Source: Mesodorylaimus sp. YZB2_4 (lineage: Eukaryota; Nematoda; Enoplea; Dorylaimida; Dorylaimidae). Taken from it: DNA of 64,000 nt. The stretch spans positions 124,001 through 188,000 of the forward strand of contig JASANH010000484.1 of the NCBI GenBank assembly GCA_030248295.1, written 5' to 3'. Numbering within the stretch: the first letter of the stretch is position 1; every line of letters starts with the position of its first letter. This document shows positions 49,301 to 59,605 of the stretch, piece after piece. The translations under genes were made by a program, and so were the position numbers. The notes under the pieces were generated by a model. The model ran no database searches. It saw only the letters and a program-made list of their open reading frames with translations, and was not told where the DNA came from.

Positions 49301-52300
49301 GTACGTTGGATTAGAATAGGCTAGAGCTGGAGTTCCTACTTTGCTATTGCCATGCGACCTGCCGACGGTGGCGGTTTTGAAATGAATAATGGCTTTTTCT
49401 GATATGTTTTACGAGATAACATGAAGTTGGTTCGCCAATATGATTAGCTTCCTTGCTTCAGTGGGATCACTGCTTGCTGGTGAAAAATCCAGGCTTCTTT
49501 GTTGGCTCATAAAACCATGCTGCAGATGGACGGGGATCCTAATGCAATCCATATGGTCTATTGCAATTCGGCTTGTGTGCTTTTTTTATTTCATACCTTT
49601 CTAAGTTCTGGAAGCTCTGGCATTTCTCGCAGCAAAAACAGCTAGTTCCAACTAATGGTGTGATAGCTTTTCCGACTGTTCTTCATTGCGCCTAAAAATT
49701 GCTAAGCATACTTTGCTGAGCCCTGGGTAACATATTAATTTTATGCATTTTCTCTCGCTAATCAATAACAATAAGAGTCATCTCATTTTCAGGATGAGCT
49801 GCAGACAAATGTGCCAAGCGACACAGTGTGCCGGAAAATGTCTTCTAGCAAAATTGGGGATTTTGAAGGTAAGGCGGAGTTGAGATGGGATTCATAATTT
49901 CTAAGAGTCAGTTTGCAGATAGCGAACCACTGGCCAGAACTCGAAGTTTATGGCGACGGCGAAGTCATCGAGTCGCTGGTTCAGTACCGCCGCAAGCACC
50001 AGTGAGCAGTGAGGCAACAGCAGCGCCAGCAGAACCGGCGACAGTTGTGAAAGAGACAGAAATGGACAAAGTCATTGATGCTCCTGGTGTGAGCACACAA
50101 GAAATCGGGGGCTTGTTGAGCCCAGCGGATCACGAAGACTTGGAAGCTGGTGCCATTCACGCCGCCCACGGTGGCTCTACGACGGTAGCCAGGATCGAGC
50201 GACGTCGATCGGGAACAGGCATTTTGGAATTCACTCCGATTCGCGCTGGTCAAGATGTGACACCAGCAAATTTTGAATTTCGAGAGCGAGAAAATTCGAA
50301 GGGTTTCGTAGGTAAGGTATTCCCTGGATTTGGTTCAGCTCTTTGGTGTCTTATTCTCATTGGAAAAATATGTTATCGACCTCGCCCAGGCCTTGCATGA
50401 TATTGATTCTGTATTTTTATGGCTTCTTTCCGCCGCATGCTTAGAATTTCCAAGAGGATCTATTCCGCTTCTGGGTGCAGGGTTAGTTTCGCCAAACCAC
50501 TTTTTCAGGCGTGCTTGAGACGTTGAAGAGAAGCGTTACTGACTTGACGACTTTGCGCGCCACTAGCAGTTTCGTTGAACGTACTCGACACAGAGGTAAC
50601 GAATGAGAAATTTCCACGAAGCAAGAAAACTGCTGTTTTTCTCTTCCTTTTTGCACAATGCACAAAATTAGCACTGTCAAAACGAACAGTAGCACCACTT
50701 CACTTTTTCAAATTTTCGCTTGCTGTGCTTTACGATTTGGCCGAAATCCAATCTTGAGGTGTCGGTCGTTTGTTTTGCACTGGTCCAGTCTATGTTGTTT
50801 CTTTGATGGGTCGCTATCTGTGCAAGGGAGGCTGAGGGCAATCAAATTCCTAACCCGCCTTTTGCATTTCCACTAACCATTTCTTACCTGAGTCCATATT
50901 GGCTGAGCCAGTGCGCAGACAGCGGCCCCGTTTATTTTCTAGTTGCAGTAGGCGTGAGGACATTTGGCCTAAGCTATGATGCTAGCCAGTGGCTTTCGCA
51001 GGTAGTTCTTATGCGAGTGGCAGACGCGGTCTACATCGTCAACAAAGTCAACCCGAATTTGTGCCTTTATTACGTCACAGTGCATCTCGAAGTGGAAGAC
51101 CCATTCCTAGGCCGTTGAGTGGTGCGGACGGCGTGGCATCGGGTAATGGTTTTGCTAGATTTCGCTCCCACGGCATTCCTGCACATTACCTTCCCGCTGG
51201 CTACGGTGTTGGTCCCATTCGCCCGACAGGTGTCACCGAAATGCCAAAAAGCTGCTCGAGTAAACGGCTTTTGCGTTTATTTTGTCCCTGATTCGTGTTT
51301 AAAGCTTGGTTATGCCCACAACTTATAGTAGAGCATGCCTCGGGTGCCCGTTGTAGAGCATGGTGTGAAGATGCATGGGGATGTGACCACCGGGAGTTGG
51401 GGAAGGCCCGCACGGGTGAGAGTGCCAGGATGTGATCGTGTCCAGTGTTACAATTATGAACGTTTCGTGAAATGAGATGCCATAGAAGACTCAAGGTACT
51501 GTAGGCATAGCAGCACGACATAGGCTAATATGTTGCCCGCAATGAAAGCATGGCATGCCAGCAAATACTATCCCTTCGTTAAACAAGACAGCCTCCTTGC
51601 TAAGTGCTAGCTCACAAGGCACAGCACGTGACTTGGCATCACACCTAGCTTGTAATATTGTAAGAACATGACGCTGTATTTCCTAATATCCATAGCACTA
51701 AGTAACATGAACTTGACACAAAAATGAGCAAAACTGAGTCGATTTCTGATTTTCAGACATCTCAATATCGCCGACTATGAAACAGCAACAGCAGATGGAA
51801 CTCGCACAGCGAGAAAGCTCTGTGACCCAAGAACAGCAGGTGCAGAATGAGGGAAAGCAGCAATATTTGGAAGATCGGCTCGAAGATATTGAACGGTATG
51901 ATTTGATTTTTAAGTGTGCGTTGAAGATTAAAGAAACAGAGCAATTTTTCAGTCATTTGGAACGAATTGAGAACAAATTGAATCAAGACGTGGAGACAAT
52001 ACTGATGTTGCTGAGAACAGGTTGTGCGACGAGAGAGCGGAGTTACGAAGGCGACACGGTGTCCGCTTCTTCCTCTTCATACGCCTCATGTCCAAACGGT
52101 GCTGGTAATCGTGTTGCCACCAGTTCTGTCGGTGGCAATCATCCGCCGCCACCATTCATCGTATCGTCACAGCAGTTCTCGCACTCTGTCCCGTCCACTG
52201 GACAGACATCGAGCACAGTCCCGTTCCTATATCAGCAAAGTGGTTCCTCTCAAGCTCGGTATCTACCCCACCAACCATTCAGCATTCCAGCAGTGCATGT

Positions 52301-53097
52301 CATCCATTCACCAGGGACGACTGAGGCTGAAGAATTCAATTTCGATGCGGCCGAAACCTTCGCATCGGACCAATCGGGTTCGACCGACCCGACACTGTTG
52401 AACTATCCGAATGGTAGAACGGGAAAGAACGGCGGCCATGGGTCCGCCGCGACGCCGACAGTGCCTCAGTTGGGAAGTGGTGGGCCTGTCGTGGCCCCGT
52501 CGTGTACCATGGATCTCGCGCAGGTAACTTGATGCGGTGATTGGAGTGGCGGGAGTCTGCATTTCCTTAGCACCATTTCTTGCTAGCCTCGAATTGCAAA
52601 GACATACAGTAGTGCAGAGTGCAGAGCTCGATCTAGGCGGGGTGGTCTGACCATGAGTACAATTTGAAATCAGGATGTTTTTCAACATGGAAATAGAAAA
52701 GCCCATTGAGGAAATATTGCATTAGTTCGCTCGTGTATCTGCAGTTATTGCCTTTTGGGTGGGGATGGAAATTAAGCCGTGACTTGTATCTTTCTAGCTC
52801 AATCGCTTACCACCCACCAGCACGACAGCATCGGGGCGTTCGAGACCGAGTAACAAGCTAAAGCAACATTCGTTTCCCGAATACGAAACTCCATCTGCGG
52901 CGGCCGCTGGTGCTGGTGGCGCGCGAGTGGATTCGAGGGGCGTCACAGTGAGAGCCGCCAGTCTTCGGGGAGCCAGGGCGGACGGCGCCGTGCCTGATGG
53001 TCATTTGACATTATTGTCATCATCTCAGAACGTGGGACAGCCTTCGGCCATCTCGTTACCCGATTCGATGGAGTCACGTTTTTCAACTATTCAATAG
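21825..53097 (+). CDS. unc-103: ERG-type (KCNH) voltage-gated potassium channel, UNC-103-like, alternatively spliced
   Basis: Tetrameric K+ channel subunit of the plasma membrane. Common exons: 44158-44334, 44811-45053, 46621-46840, then pore exon A (47173-47349) or B (47672-47854), 48264-48463, 48531-48655, 48715-48842, 48898-49091, 49208-49285, 49793-49868, 49919-50311, 50509-50595, 51002-51142, 51757-52523, 52798-53097; phases agree. They encode about 1101 aa: the [15 protein letters not shown] entry, S1-S3, an S4 with regular Arg/Lys ([20 protein letters not shown]), S5, GFGN filter, S6 ([10 protein letters not shown], keeping the Tyr and Phe that bind drugs in hERG), C-linker, a cyclic-nucleotide-binding homology domain ([18 protein letters not shown]), then a disordered tail with a Gln-rich coiled coil. 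The longest 5' form joins 21825-22335, 25315-25723 and 29185-29338, adding about 358 aa. I see no N-terminal PAS domain. Candidate alternative first exons are listed separately. Upstream exons are less certain than those from 44158 on. Confidence 0.9.
24544..24619 (+). other. unc-103: ERG candidate first exon 2 (phase 1 donor)
   Basis: ATG begins [19 protein letters not shown] and the exon ends at CGAG|GTATGT in phase 1, again compatible with 25315. Like candidate exon 1 it starts with MIDD, and it could replace that exon. Confidence 0.5.
25315..25723 (+). other. unc-103: ERG upstream internal exon
   Basis: The acceptor TTTATGTAG|GT opens in phase 1 and the donor ACA|GTAAGT closes in phase 2. 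The 136 codons are Ser/Ala-rich (for example [20 protein letters not shown]) and lie in the cytoplasmic N-terminus. Confidence 0.6.
27803..27837 (+). other. unc-103: ERG candidate first exon 3 (phase 2 donor)
   Basis: AAAATGG gives a good start context. [11 protein letters not shown] ends at AGC|GTATGT in phase 2, which matches the exon at 29185. At 35 nt it is a weak prediction on its own. Confidence 0.35.
29185..29338 (+). other. unc-103: ERG upstream internal exon
   Basis: The acceptor TTTTAG opens in phase 2 and GCAGCG|GTAAGT closes in phase 0, which fits the first common exon at 44158. The frame reads [20 protein letters not shown] and onward, hydrophilic and Ser/Asn-rich. Confidence 0.6.
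29884..30039 (+). other. unc-103: ERG candidate first exon 4 (phase 0 donor)
   Basis: ATG begins [20 protein letters not shown] and 52 very basic codons end at TCG|GTAGGG in phase 0, compatible with 44158. Confidence 0.35.
34217..34489 (+). other. unc-103: ERG candidate first exon 5 (phase 0 donor)
   Basis: ATG begins [20 protein letters not shown] and includes a Cys/Tyr cluster (CYYYCC) that could be lipidated. The 91 codons end at AAC|GTGCGT in phase 0. The composition is more protein-like than the surrounding intron. Confidence 0.5.
36146..36691 (+). other. unc-103: ERG candidate first exon 6 (phase 0 donor)
   Basis: ATG opens 182 codons that are Ser/Thr/His-rich with a very basic end ([15 protein letters not shown]), finishing at AAA|GTACGT in phase 0. 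It is the longest upstream frame in this intron and the best-supported alternative N-terminus. Confidence 0.6.
38899..39024 (+). other. unc-103: ERG candidate first exon 7 (phase 0 donor)
   Basis: ATG begins [20 protein letters not shown] and 42 codons end at CAG|GTAGAC in phase 0. Confidence 0.45.
40648..40716 (+). other. unc-103: ERG candidate first exon 8 (phase 0 donor)
   Basis: ATCATGG gives a good start context. [18 protein letters not shown] and five more codons end at GAA|GTATGG in phase 0. Confidence 0.4.
47173..47349 (+). other. unc-103: ERG pore exon A (filter SIGFGN, Ser after the filter)
   Basis: The 177-nt exon is phase 1 at both ends. It encodes the turret with an N-glycosylation site (NHT), the pore helix, the filter [17 protein letters not shown] and the first part of S6. 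Relative to hERG it has Ile for V625 and keeps Ser at the S631 position. It is one of two tandem versions of this exon. Confidence 0.92.
47672..47854 (+). other. unc-103: ERG pore exon B (filter SVGFGN, Ala after the filter)
   Basis: The 183-nt exon is phase 1 at both ends and lies 322 bp after exon A. It encodes an alternative turret with its own sequon (NQT), the pore helix, [17 protein letters not shown] and the start of S6. From the shared GGP onward, 32 of 46 residues match exon A. The hERG S631 position is Ala. Including both exons would duplicate the pore, so they are expected to be mutually exclusive. Confidence 0.92.
51896..51952 (+). other. unc-103: Possible 57-nt in-frame optional intron in the ERG C-terminal exon
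   Basis: GAACG|GTATGA and a TTTTTCAG acceptor bound 57 nt (19 codons) inside an open frame, just before a heptad-like stretch ([19 protein letters not shown]). Retention or removal both keep the frame; its size matches the genome's small introns. Confidence 0.4.
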
Positions 53098-55740
53098 ATT
53101 TTTCATAGTGTGCCACATTTTCATTGCGACCATTCAAGCATGTCTCAGTCGAAACTGAGCTTTTTTGCTAAGAAAATAGTTCTTTTTGTAGAACAGCTTT
53201 TTTACGCTTGAGAACTTTGATTACGGAGAAAGGCACGCAAAATTTGCTGTGATAAGAATCGATGTGATTTTAGAATCTTTTCTGTTTTTTAAAACTTAGA
53301 TAATGAACTCTTCAGGTGGCCAAGGGAACTCTGCTTTCGCACCTCGTCCGATTTTCTTGTGAGCACATGTACACCTAGTTGAAATGAACAATCCTTGACA
53401 GTATCCTTAGCATTACACTTTCACGGCTTTTACGGTTCGGGTATGGTCGTGCAAAAAGTGTATCATAATTTATGTAAAACAATCTTTTTTGGGTGGCACT
53501 GGATGGTCACTGGACTTCTGTGCGTAAGGGCTAAATTCTGATATGCACTTGATAGAAAATTTATTTTAGGTTCTTTGAAAGGACAGTGTTCATTTTACAC
53601 GCTCCACAAAAAGTCTACCTGGGTGAGGACGTGTTATGGAGGCTGTCATGTTTGCTATATACATATTATGTGCGTGATCATTTACTGTATGGGCGGCATT
53701 TTTGCTATGCAAGAGACGCATTCGGTAAAAAAAGTTTGACATGTAGAAATTGAAGACTAGAGAAAATGTGATATAAAATGAGTGGAAGCTTGGCACTCCC
53801 TTTGAGACACAGTGGCTCTTCCCTGGCACACACACAGTGGCCTCGTCCGAGGACGTGCCTGCCTAATAAGCGAGGGTCTGACGGATCCAAGGCCAAAGCG
53901 CCCGAATTGCAATTCAGACCAGCCAACCGATGTCTCTCATGGCCACTGACGTGAGACCAATCCTGTTGCCGATCTTGGCCGGATCGGCTGGGGGGGGGGG
54001 ACCGACCCAAGCTGTGGGTCAGCCGGATCAGAATTTTGAATTCCCGTCAGAATATCTTCTCTGGCGTACAGTCCTGTCTCCTCGCAGGCAGCTAGGATAT
54101 ACAGTTCAACTCACTGGAGTGGCCGCCCATGCATGACATCGACCCTTTTTTTGAATTTTCGACCCCACCCACCTTCTGTCCGCTTAGGAGCGCGGGGGCT
54201 CATTTGGCTTGTAAGAGGTTGATTGGGAGGGGGGAGCCCTGACCGGGACGCCTCACTTCTATTCTGGCTGAGGACGTCAGCTTAGGAAACCCATTTTCAG
54301 AGTGGGAACTGGCTTTGGGGGACTCTCCAGGAATTCAATTGGGGGTGGAAGTGGTGGACGCCTATGCAGCCCTAGCCCCTAGATTGAGAAAACTGGTCCT
54401 AATTGCCAGTCGGTGCCTCCGTTGTTACCCTCTATCATCCAAGGACGCTGATGCTGGCGCTGGATGCCCTAGGCGGTGATGCTCCAGCGGAGCTTCTCCT
54501 GGTGGAGCCGTCAGAGGGAGCCTGCCATGAGAGTTGGTCGCCTCACACACGGCCGCAACGGTCATTTTGACTGCTGGCTGGCGATTGGCAAAACTCATAT
54601 GAAATTAGGGTAGGTGGGGGCTCAGACCGAAAACATTAAAAGCTATCCTCACACTGGCCGCCTTGCACTCTACAAAGTCAAGTCTAGAAGCGAAACGGGA
54701 TATTACAGCTGAAGTTGAAAAATAAAAATCGGTTGAATTCAGGGCATGAGGCAAAATCAGGGACGATCAAGTTCACTCGCTCCGATGGTTCTCCTCCCCT
54801 GTCCGTTTTCATCCGAAATCCGTCAGCCCCTTCCTCCCTGACTGCGGGTGTCGGTTATCGATGGTCCTTTACTAAAGAAATAAATTGCATCATGCCAGAA
54901 AACAAATGAGTGGGCGCAATATAACATTGGGCCGGGGTGGATTGGGTCGGGTTGGGTCGGTTTGGTGAATTCATACCCGGGTCGGTCGACGCTGGCCTGC
55001 TGTGCATGGCCTATCCTTCATGGGGTCGAATACCTGACCTGTCAGTTTACCAAGCCAATACCTGACCTCGACGGCTCTGGATCTCGCTCCTGCCAGACTA
55101 ACCTACAAAGCTGCAAATGGTGGATGGTCGGTGGTGGAACTTTACACCAGTTTCGACTAATGATAGGGCGCCCAAACTGACATTTTTTCGAGCGCTGGAG
55201 TACGGTTGTGACACTTGTTGTGGTTTCCTGACCGGCCTGGCTTCCTCACGCAATAGTCGTGAATGCTTCGCAAATTTTTTGCAATTTCACTCTAGGTTCA
55301 TATTTTGTCAGCACGTGCGGCTGACAGGCCGTTCATGACAGTCGAACATGAATTCGTGAGCGGCATATACTGCAGAACACCATCTTTATCCCTTGCACTT
55401 TAGCTCGTCCAGTTTTTCAGATCCTTTTTTCAATCATTGGCATGGCGTATGATTAGCTCGTCAAAGGATCAAAGGATATTTTTAATCTCATACCGAAGGC
55501 ACTCAGATTCTAATGAAAGCCAAAATCTGGTTCTTATTTGATTTTTGATTTGCTGTTAGCCCTGCGGTCCACTTACGTGATTTTTTATTTTATATGCAAG
55601 ACGATCGACAAAAGTCGAAAGTTAAAATTTTGTCACAAGGTCATCATTGGACAAAGAAAGAACAAAGACCCGACAAGGAAACTGGAGCATGACGATACAT
55701 CGAGGCGGCCGCGAAGGTGCAGCGGTTCGGCATTCATCTC
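53098..55740. other. ERG 3' region and intergenic repeats, no gene seen
   Basis: No frame here has domain or splice support. An 11-nt G run lies at 53990-54000. At 54915-54985 there is a GGATTGGGTCGGGTTGGG stretch related to the repeat at 13330-13640. Confidence 0.45.
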
Positions 55741-55745
55741 TCCGT

Positions 55746-55795
55746 ATTGGTTGAGAACGAATGACTGGACTCGTCCCGGGTTCTATCCCCGGTGA
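55746..55795 (+). repeat. tRNA-like promoter pair, possible SINE head
   Basis: TGGTTGAGAACG (55748-55759) resembles a pol III A box and GGTTCTATCCC (55779-55789) a B box, 31 bp apart start to start, as in tRNAs. I cannot fold the region into a full cloverleaf. The opposite strand also reads as possible coding sequence, so this is a weak call. Confidence 0.25.
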
Positions 55796-56052
55796 TGAAG
55801 GCTTTAGAAGCTGAAAGCACAGTTTTCGTGGCTGGTGCGGTCTTGGCGGACTCATCGAAGCTGCTGTTATCGCCGCCATCCGTGCCGCCGCCATCCGTGT
55901 GTCGCGTTATCGATCTTACTCGCTTTGGTATTCAGACTGCGCATTGAAGTACACTGCGCCAACCAGACCATTTACCTCAAAGCCTTAACCAACACTCAAC
56001 CGTCTGCCTTCACTCTGCTCTATGCCTCCTCTAGTCTGCGCGTGAATCAAAT

Positions 56053-56475
56053 TCAAACAGTATACGAGAGTCGGTACGTATAACATGCACGCGCGATATT
56101 CAAATTACTTATATCACACTGTGCTGCCGTCATCCGTGCTGCCGCCATCCGTGCTGCTGTCTTCAGCGCTGCCGTCCTCGGTTTCAGTAGAATCATCGGG
56201 CGGGGGTCTGAATTCCTTTCGACGGCGATGGCACCGCCAGGCTTGTTACCACAACGACCGGCGTACCAGCACCGTTCGTTACATCGCACCCATGAGTTCA
56301 ATTGGCGAAACTTGAAGCAGGAACAGTGGCAGTTCGTGCACAGGATCGACGCGGCTGATCGCCCACCACACTCGCAGTGGTCCTGCTTGCGGCACATGAT
56401 CACGACCAGAGCAGCCACGTTTTCCTTGATGCCTTCGATTACAATGTGAGGCTTGTTCACGACGCTGGAATTCAT
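56053..56475 (-). CDS. Hypothetical cysteine-rich protein, 140 aa as an uninterrupted frame
   Basis: I do not recognise this protein. The minus-strand ATG at 56475 starts MNSSVVNKPHIVIEGIKENV with no signal peptide. Roughly ten cysteines follow within about 50 residues, including CRKQDHCECGG, CTNCHCSCF and CNERCWYAGRCG, suggesting metal binding or dense disulfides. Codon use looks like real coding. After about residue 90 a second frame takes over with an acidic end (RPPPDDSTETEDGSAEDSST and on) made of a 15-bp repeat, while the first frame stays open but looks less natural. Either an unrecognised splice or an indel joins the two. A related TDGG stretch at about 55860-55905 may be another exon. 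Confidence 0.4.
   Translation of the reverse strand: MNSSVVNKPHIVIEGIKENVAALVVIMCRKQDHCECGGRSAASILCTNCHCSCFKFRQLNSWVRCNERCWYAGRCGNKPGGAIAVERNSDPRPMILLKPRTAALKTAARMAAARMTAAQCDISNLNIARACYTYRLSYTV
56121..56180. repeat. Four tandem 15-bp units
   Basis: GTGCTGCCGTCATCC, GTGCTGCCGCCATCC, GTGCTGCTGTCTTCA and GCGCTGCCGTCCTCG follow one another. On the minus strand one frame encodes repeats of the DGGST kind. A shorter run of the same words lies near 55870-55900. Confidence 0.75.
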
Positions 56476-57054
56476 GACGAGATTCTAGGGCGAAGGATCA
56501 GCGAGGGATGATTGAGACAGCGTACCAACCAGTCTGCGCGGGGCAGAGCACATACAATAAACTATCTATCGAATGAGAGGCCCAGTGAAGTAGGTACTGT
56601 AATTGCATGCGACTCTCCCTCCTGAGTGTAAGGTACATTAACATTGTCCCCAGACGAAGCACATCCTAGAATCGATATTACAGCAATATCTCAACCATAT
56701 GATGTCACAAGGCAACAAAATTTCGTTTTTTGGTGTAACTTCGCACCAGATTAATGTAAGTTCCGCCGAAGGAATTTCTAAAATGCTTATCCGTCTGTGC
56801 TCCACTCATTCCAGGGGTGCGAGGGCGAAAATCCCGACCAGGTTTTTTGTTTTCGCTATAACTCGCGAACCATGAAGCCAAAATCGATGAATTCGGTGCG
56901 GACATGATAGACTAGTTGTTAAAGTTGTGTACCAAAAATTTGTTTAAAATCTCCGCCGGAAACACTTCTATATGCAGAAACGTATGTACAGGTATGTACC
57001 TGATAGATCACAACGTTGATCGTGAGAGCATTTTGAGAGCGGGGATCCAATTTC

Positions 57055-57480
57055 ATGTTAAAACGACAGGACGACAGTGAAAGAAAGGAAATGTTCAGGA
57101 AACAGCGGATCTTGCGCACCTTTTTGTTTGGTGCATTGGTGAACATCGGAACTGCACTGGACATCATCGAAGCCCTGCGAGCTGACCCATTCGGCACTTG
57201 GCTGCTGTTGTCACTCGACTTTGAGAAAGCCTTCGGCACTGTTGACAGGGAGTTCATGCTTGAAGCTTTAAGGCGCAAAAACTGCCCTGAAATTCGTGTC
57301 TGCTGAAGAAACGTTGTACCAGGCATCCAGCGAAGTTACTAATAGCGGGTACTTATCAGAAGCAATATCTCTAGCACGGGGCATCCGGCAAGACTGTCCT
57401 TTATCACCTTATCTGTTTATCATTGCAATTGACTTCTTGGCTTCCAACCTCAAAATAAATCCCAAGGTGCTGCATTGATC
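57055..57480 (+). mobile_element. Decayed non-LTR retrotransposon (LINE) reverse transcriptase fragment
   Basis: Two frames that overlap near 57296-57306 carry reverse transcriptase motifs in order: LSLDFEKAFGTVDREFM (motif A region, with the catalytic first Asp) and RGIRQDCPLSPYLFIIAID (motif B region). A frameshift separates them and the YxDD motif is absent, so the copy is dead. A possible zinc-knuckle-like stretch (TCYACDADKDDIEHM) follows at about 57726, and an AATAAATAAATAAAATAA tail at about 58148-58168 could be the 3' end. Both are less sure. Confidence 0.65.
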
Positions 57481-58248
57481 AGGAATATGCCAGTTTCATC
57501 TTTCATGATTGCCTTCATTTTATTTGGCGCCAATACGTCTGTTGAGTCCAATCATGAGTCATGCCACCTTTGCGTGTTCTACGAAACCTATATCGTCTTT
57601 TCGTGTCTAAGGCTCATTCGTGAAGGTTGCTAATCCAAATTGAGTTGCTCTCAATCAAGTAGAGTCTCGCAATCGTCAATCGCGTCAATCGAATTTGCGC
57701 TAGTGGGCTTTAAGAGACAGCAGCACCTGTTATGCCTGCGATGCAGACAAGGATGATATCGAGCACATGGCTCGTACGGCTGTAGTATGGAAAAATGTGC
57801 CTTCGCGTTTTGAACGTAGCGAGAATATAAACTTAGTTTGGGCGAATGGTGATTTAATCTGTGGCTTTGTGCAAAATGTTCACCCTCCGGATGTAAAAAG
57901 GACTGAACACCATTGTGCTCTTGGTGAAGTACTACTTGTGCGCAAAATGGAAAGATGAAGTATTTACCATGTCGGAAATTGCTTTTGATATGATGCTCAA
58001 ACGTTTCCTCCTTGATCAGTTGCACGTGGCCTTGTCTGTGGGTGAAGCAGAATACATACTTTGAGAAGATGTGGTCCGCGTGTAAGAGTGCACAATTTTC
58101 CCTCACTTCCTTTGTTTTCATGTTCTGTCTTTGCTAATTCATATCATAATAAATAAATAAAATAATAGACGGTGGTATTGCACCCCATTTCTTACCCTCG
58201 TCGACAATATTGCTCCCTCACCCACACGTGCCATCAAGTCTTTACAGA

Positions 58249-58350
58249 ATGTCTTCTAGTTATGACTCTTCCCAGTCCTCAATCAAAACTCTGAAAGAGC
58301 GGAGACGGGAGCTATTCGCTTTTTTGCGACTTACTGACTACAATAAGCCT
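58249..58350 (+). other. Candidate isolated coding exon
   Basis: ATG directly after a TTTACAGA acceptor-like sequence opens 34 codons (MSSSYDSSQSSIKTLKERRR and on) ending at CCT|GTAAGC in phase 0. I could not find a downstream exon to join it to, and the next gene is on the other strand. Confidence 0.25.
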
Positions 58351-58533
58351 GTAAGCCCGGCGGGAGGGAAGGGTGTGTCCTGGCTCAGTGAGTCGGGTGG
58401 ATGTTCATCGTCGTTTCGTCTCGAGCGTGCATCCCGCTGACCATGAACACGACCATGAGTTAATTCATCTTGGGCAACGAGTCACACACTGACGATGCGG
58501 CAGAGCGAAGAGCACACACAGTCACATCGCAGA

Positions 58534-59605
58534 TCACTTCTTGGCGGCGCTTTCTTGGCTTGCTTCGTTGATGGCGGCGGCGCTTTCCTTGTCGACCGAG
58601 GCGAGGAAGTGGGCGACAGTACCGGCGATGGTCAGGATCACGACCGTCTTCCATTGCTCCAACTGCGGCGAGCTGTCTCCGCGATTGACGCTGGCCACTT
58701 TCAGCTGCAGATCGGCGGCTGCAGCAGCGCCCAGGATCATGACCGACAGGATGTAGGCGAAGCTGAAGTTGAAGATGAACCCGTACAGCGCGTAGGCGCC
58801 CAGAGCACCACCCAGCAGAGCACCCTAAGAGAGCGAGTCAGTTTGGGGATGCGGTAAGATTGTACCTCGCACTTACCAAGAAGACGGGGCGTTTTCCAGC
58901 CACTTGTTCCTTGGCTCCGGCGAAGTGAGCGAGCAGGCCGACGGCCAACGGCAGCAGGAAGACGGGCGGGCCGTAGATGGTCGAAACGCGGTTGCTCAGC
59001 AGGGCACCTACCAGCAAACCTTCGGCCACCGAGCCGAACAGGACCACCTGAAAAGCGAGAACCGATTTCCGGCTGGCGAGGAGGCACGACGGGGCAAGTC
59101 TTACCTGCTCCCGCTCCGACTCGGACATTTGCACCTTGCGCAGTTGGAGGAAGACGAAGGCCGGCAGAGCGACGAACGTCAGCAGCACGGAGGTCCAGGT
59201 GTCGAACATGGCGCCCACGATGCCGTACAGGGCGATGCCACTGACAGTGCTGGCCACGGCGGAGAAGAACAAGCACACGCCCGTCCACAGGTAGCTCTAA
59301 AGCGAGACTCATTACGCCCGTCTTGTGCCCTCAACCCGAGAAAGAGCTACCTTGAGCAGGAACGAGGAGGCATTCGGAGAGATGGGAGATTCGAGATCTT
59401 GGATAGACGCTTTGTATTGTTCCACGATGGCCGCGGCCCGGGGTTGCAGTTGCTGGCGCTGGTTTTCGATCACGCCCTTGTACTCGTTGATGGTCGATTC
59501 GGCCAGTTCCTTGAAATTTACGGCACGCTCGCGCAAATTCTCGCCCGTTTTGAACAGTTGCTGGTGGTAGCGCTTGCCCAACTCTCCGGGATCGACGGCG
59601 GTCAT
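58534..59605 (-). CDS. Multi-pass membrane protein, probable divergent Bax-inhibitor-1 (TMBIM6-like), 302 aa
   Basis: Minus-strand exons 59605-59351, 59296-59105, 59047-58877 and 58824-58534 all join in phase 0. An 85-residue N-terminal part is hydrophilic and helical; then about six or seven hydrophobic segments fill residues 87-285. The order of segments and the D-x-QL-(8)-GD pattern (D244, Q246, L247, G255, D256) match the sixth helix and following loop of BI-1 proteins. BI-1 family proteins sit in the ER membrane and leak Ca2+ in a pH-dependent way, protecting from stress. The acidic residues normally found in the last helix are replaced here (TVVILTIAGTVAHF), so the pH sensor may be lost. 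The family call is by alignment by eye; the gene structure is sure. The N-terminal extension is longer than in human TMBIM6. Confidence 0.7.

Noticed and set aside
50445..50481. Short exon in the ERG C-terminal region
   Set aside because: Its end phase does not match the next exon at 50509, whereas 50311 to 50509 joins in phase.
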